Below are positions 38,847 through 38,941 of a DNA stretch of 38,941 nucleotides, piece by piece; position 1 is the first letter of the stretch, and every line of letters starts with the position of its first letter. The notes beneath the pieces are model-generated. The model saw nothing but the letters and a program-made list of their open reading frames with translations, made no database searches and was not told where the DNA came from. The translations under genes and the position numbers were made by a program. The stretch comes from Candidatus Bathyarchaeota archaeon (GTDB taxonomy: Archaea; Thermoproteota; Bathyarchaeia; Bathyarchaeales; Bathyarchaeaceae), in assembly GCA_030615265.1 (NCBI GenBank), contig JAUWZP010000009.1, positions 1 to 38,941 of the forward strand. Reading direction: 5' to 3'.

Positions 38847-38941
38847 CATAAAGTACGGAAAGGAAAAAAAATTGGATATGAAAAGAATAGATGTTAGCTT
38901 GTGAGCCTAGTATCTATTTCTTCTTGGGGGTCTTCTCTTTG

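Noticed and set aside
38914-38941. C-terminal KEKTPKKK tail of a minus-strand gene at the window edge
   Set aside because: Only nine codons are visible, too few to support a gene call; mentioned under the final repeat.

Overview
The window comes from an archaeal chromosome. The evidence is eukaryote-type ribosomal proteins (L14e, L34e, archaeal L15), a 10-helix archaeal SecY with a DUF106/EMC3-like partner, a proteasome beta subunit, archaeal NMN adenylyltransferase, a type-4 uracil-DNA glycosylase, TATA/BRE promoters, and two tRNA genes whose introns are bounded by bulge-helix-bulge motifs outside the canonical site. The intron style and the Crenarchaeota-like non-catalytic proteasome subunit point to the TACK group, possibly Bathyarchaeia. 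That placement is inference, because no marker gene was compared.

Layout. From 1 to 6.0 kb lie housekeeping genes: nadC (cut by the window edge), AMMECR1, a proteasome beta subunit, Ogt, NadM, SAM hydroxide adenosyltransferase, a class V aminotransferase and a COG2112 kinase. From 6.0 to 7.8 kb are a VapBC-like pair with an operator-like palindrome and two small hypothetical genes. From 7.9 to 11.7 kb, on the minus strand, is the end of the archaeal spc ribosomal cluster (L15, SecY, DUF106, L34e, Cmk, L14e), without the adenylate kinase often found there. From 11.8 to 15.05 kb are a flavodoxin, a SWIM zinc-finger protein, a 40-residue membrane peptide, a MazG/zinc-knuckle/TIR-like fusion, tRNA-Met with a variable-loop intron, an Lrp-type effector domain and tRNA-Arg(CCG) with two introns.

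From 15.1 to about 26.8 kb is an accessory region that starts next to tRNA-Arg. It holds an intact tyrosine recombinase with a divergent winged-helix regulator and a cluster of operator-like repeats, DNA-binding orphans, a fragment of a second integrase, tRNA 3'-end-like repeats at 17.75, 24.8 and 26.5 kb, two nucleotide-metabolism proteins (a CDA-like deaminase and a membrane-tethered dUTPase/dCTP-deaminase-fold protein), an uncharacterised two-gene operon, UDG, a broken methyltransferase and small enzymes. The 11-mer TGCATGCATGC occurs exactly four times between 16.7 and 23.2 kb.

From 26.8 to 32.6 kb is a cell-surface module: a stand-alone STT3/AglB-like WWDYG ectodomain, a MacB/LolD-type ATPase, a large FtsX-like permease, a divergent membrane-anchored double winged-helix regulator and a YdjM-like membrane protein. 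From 32.9 to 38.9 kb come a 597-residue orphan, small proteins, a secreted/membrane three-gene operon with a hairpin-rich leader, a ribbon-helix-helix protein, a frameshifted integrase remnant and a leaderless methyltransferase gene. Hairpins built on GTTAA/TTAAC recur at 23.9, 26.8, 32.8 and 38.8 kb near alternating purine-pyrimidine tracts.

Most worth following are the MazG-TIR fusion, the tethered dUTPase-fold protein with its neighbours, the 310/477-residue operon, the detached STT3 ectodomain beside an ABC exporter, and the dispersed palindromic repeats. Functions given here come from motifs read by eye; no database or structure search was run.
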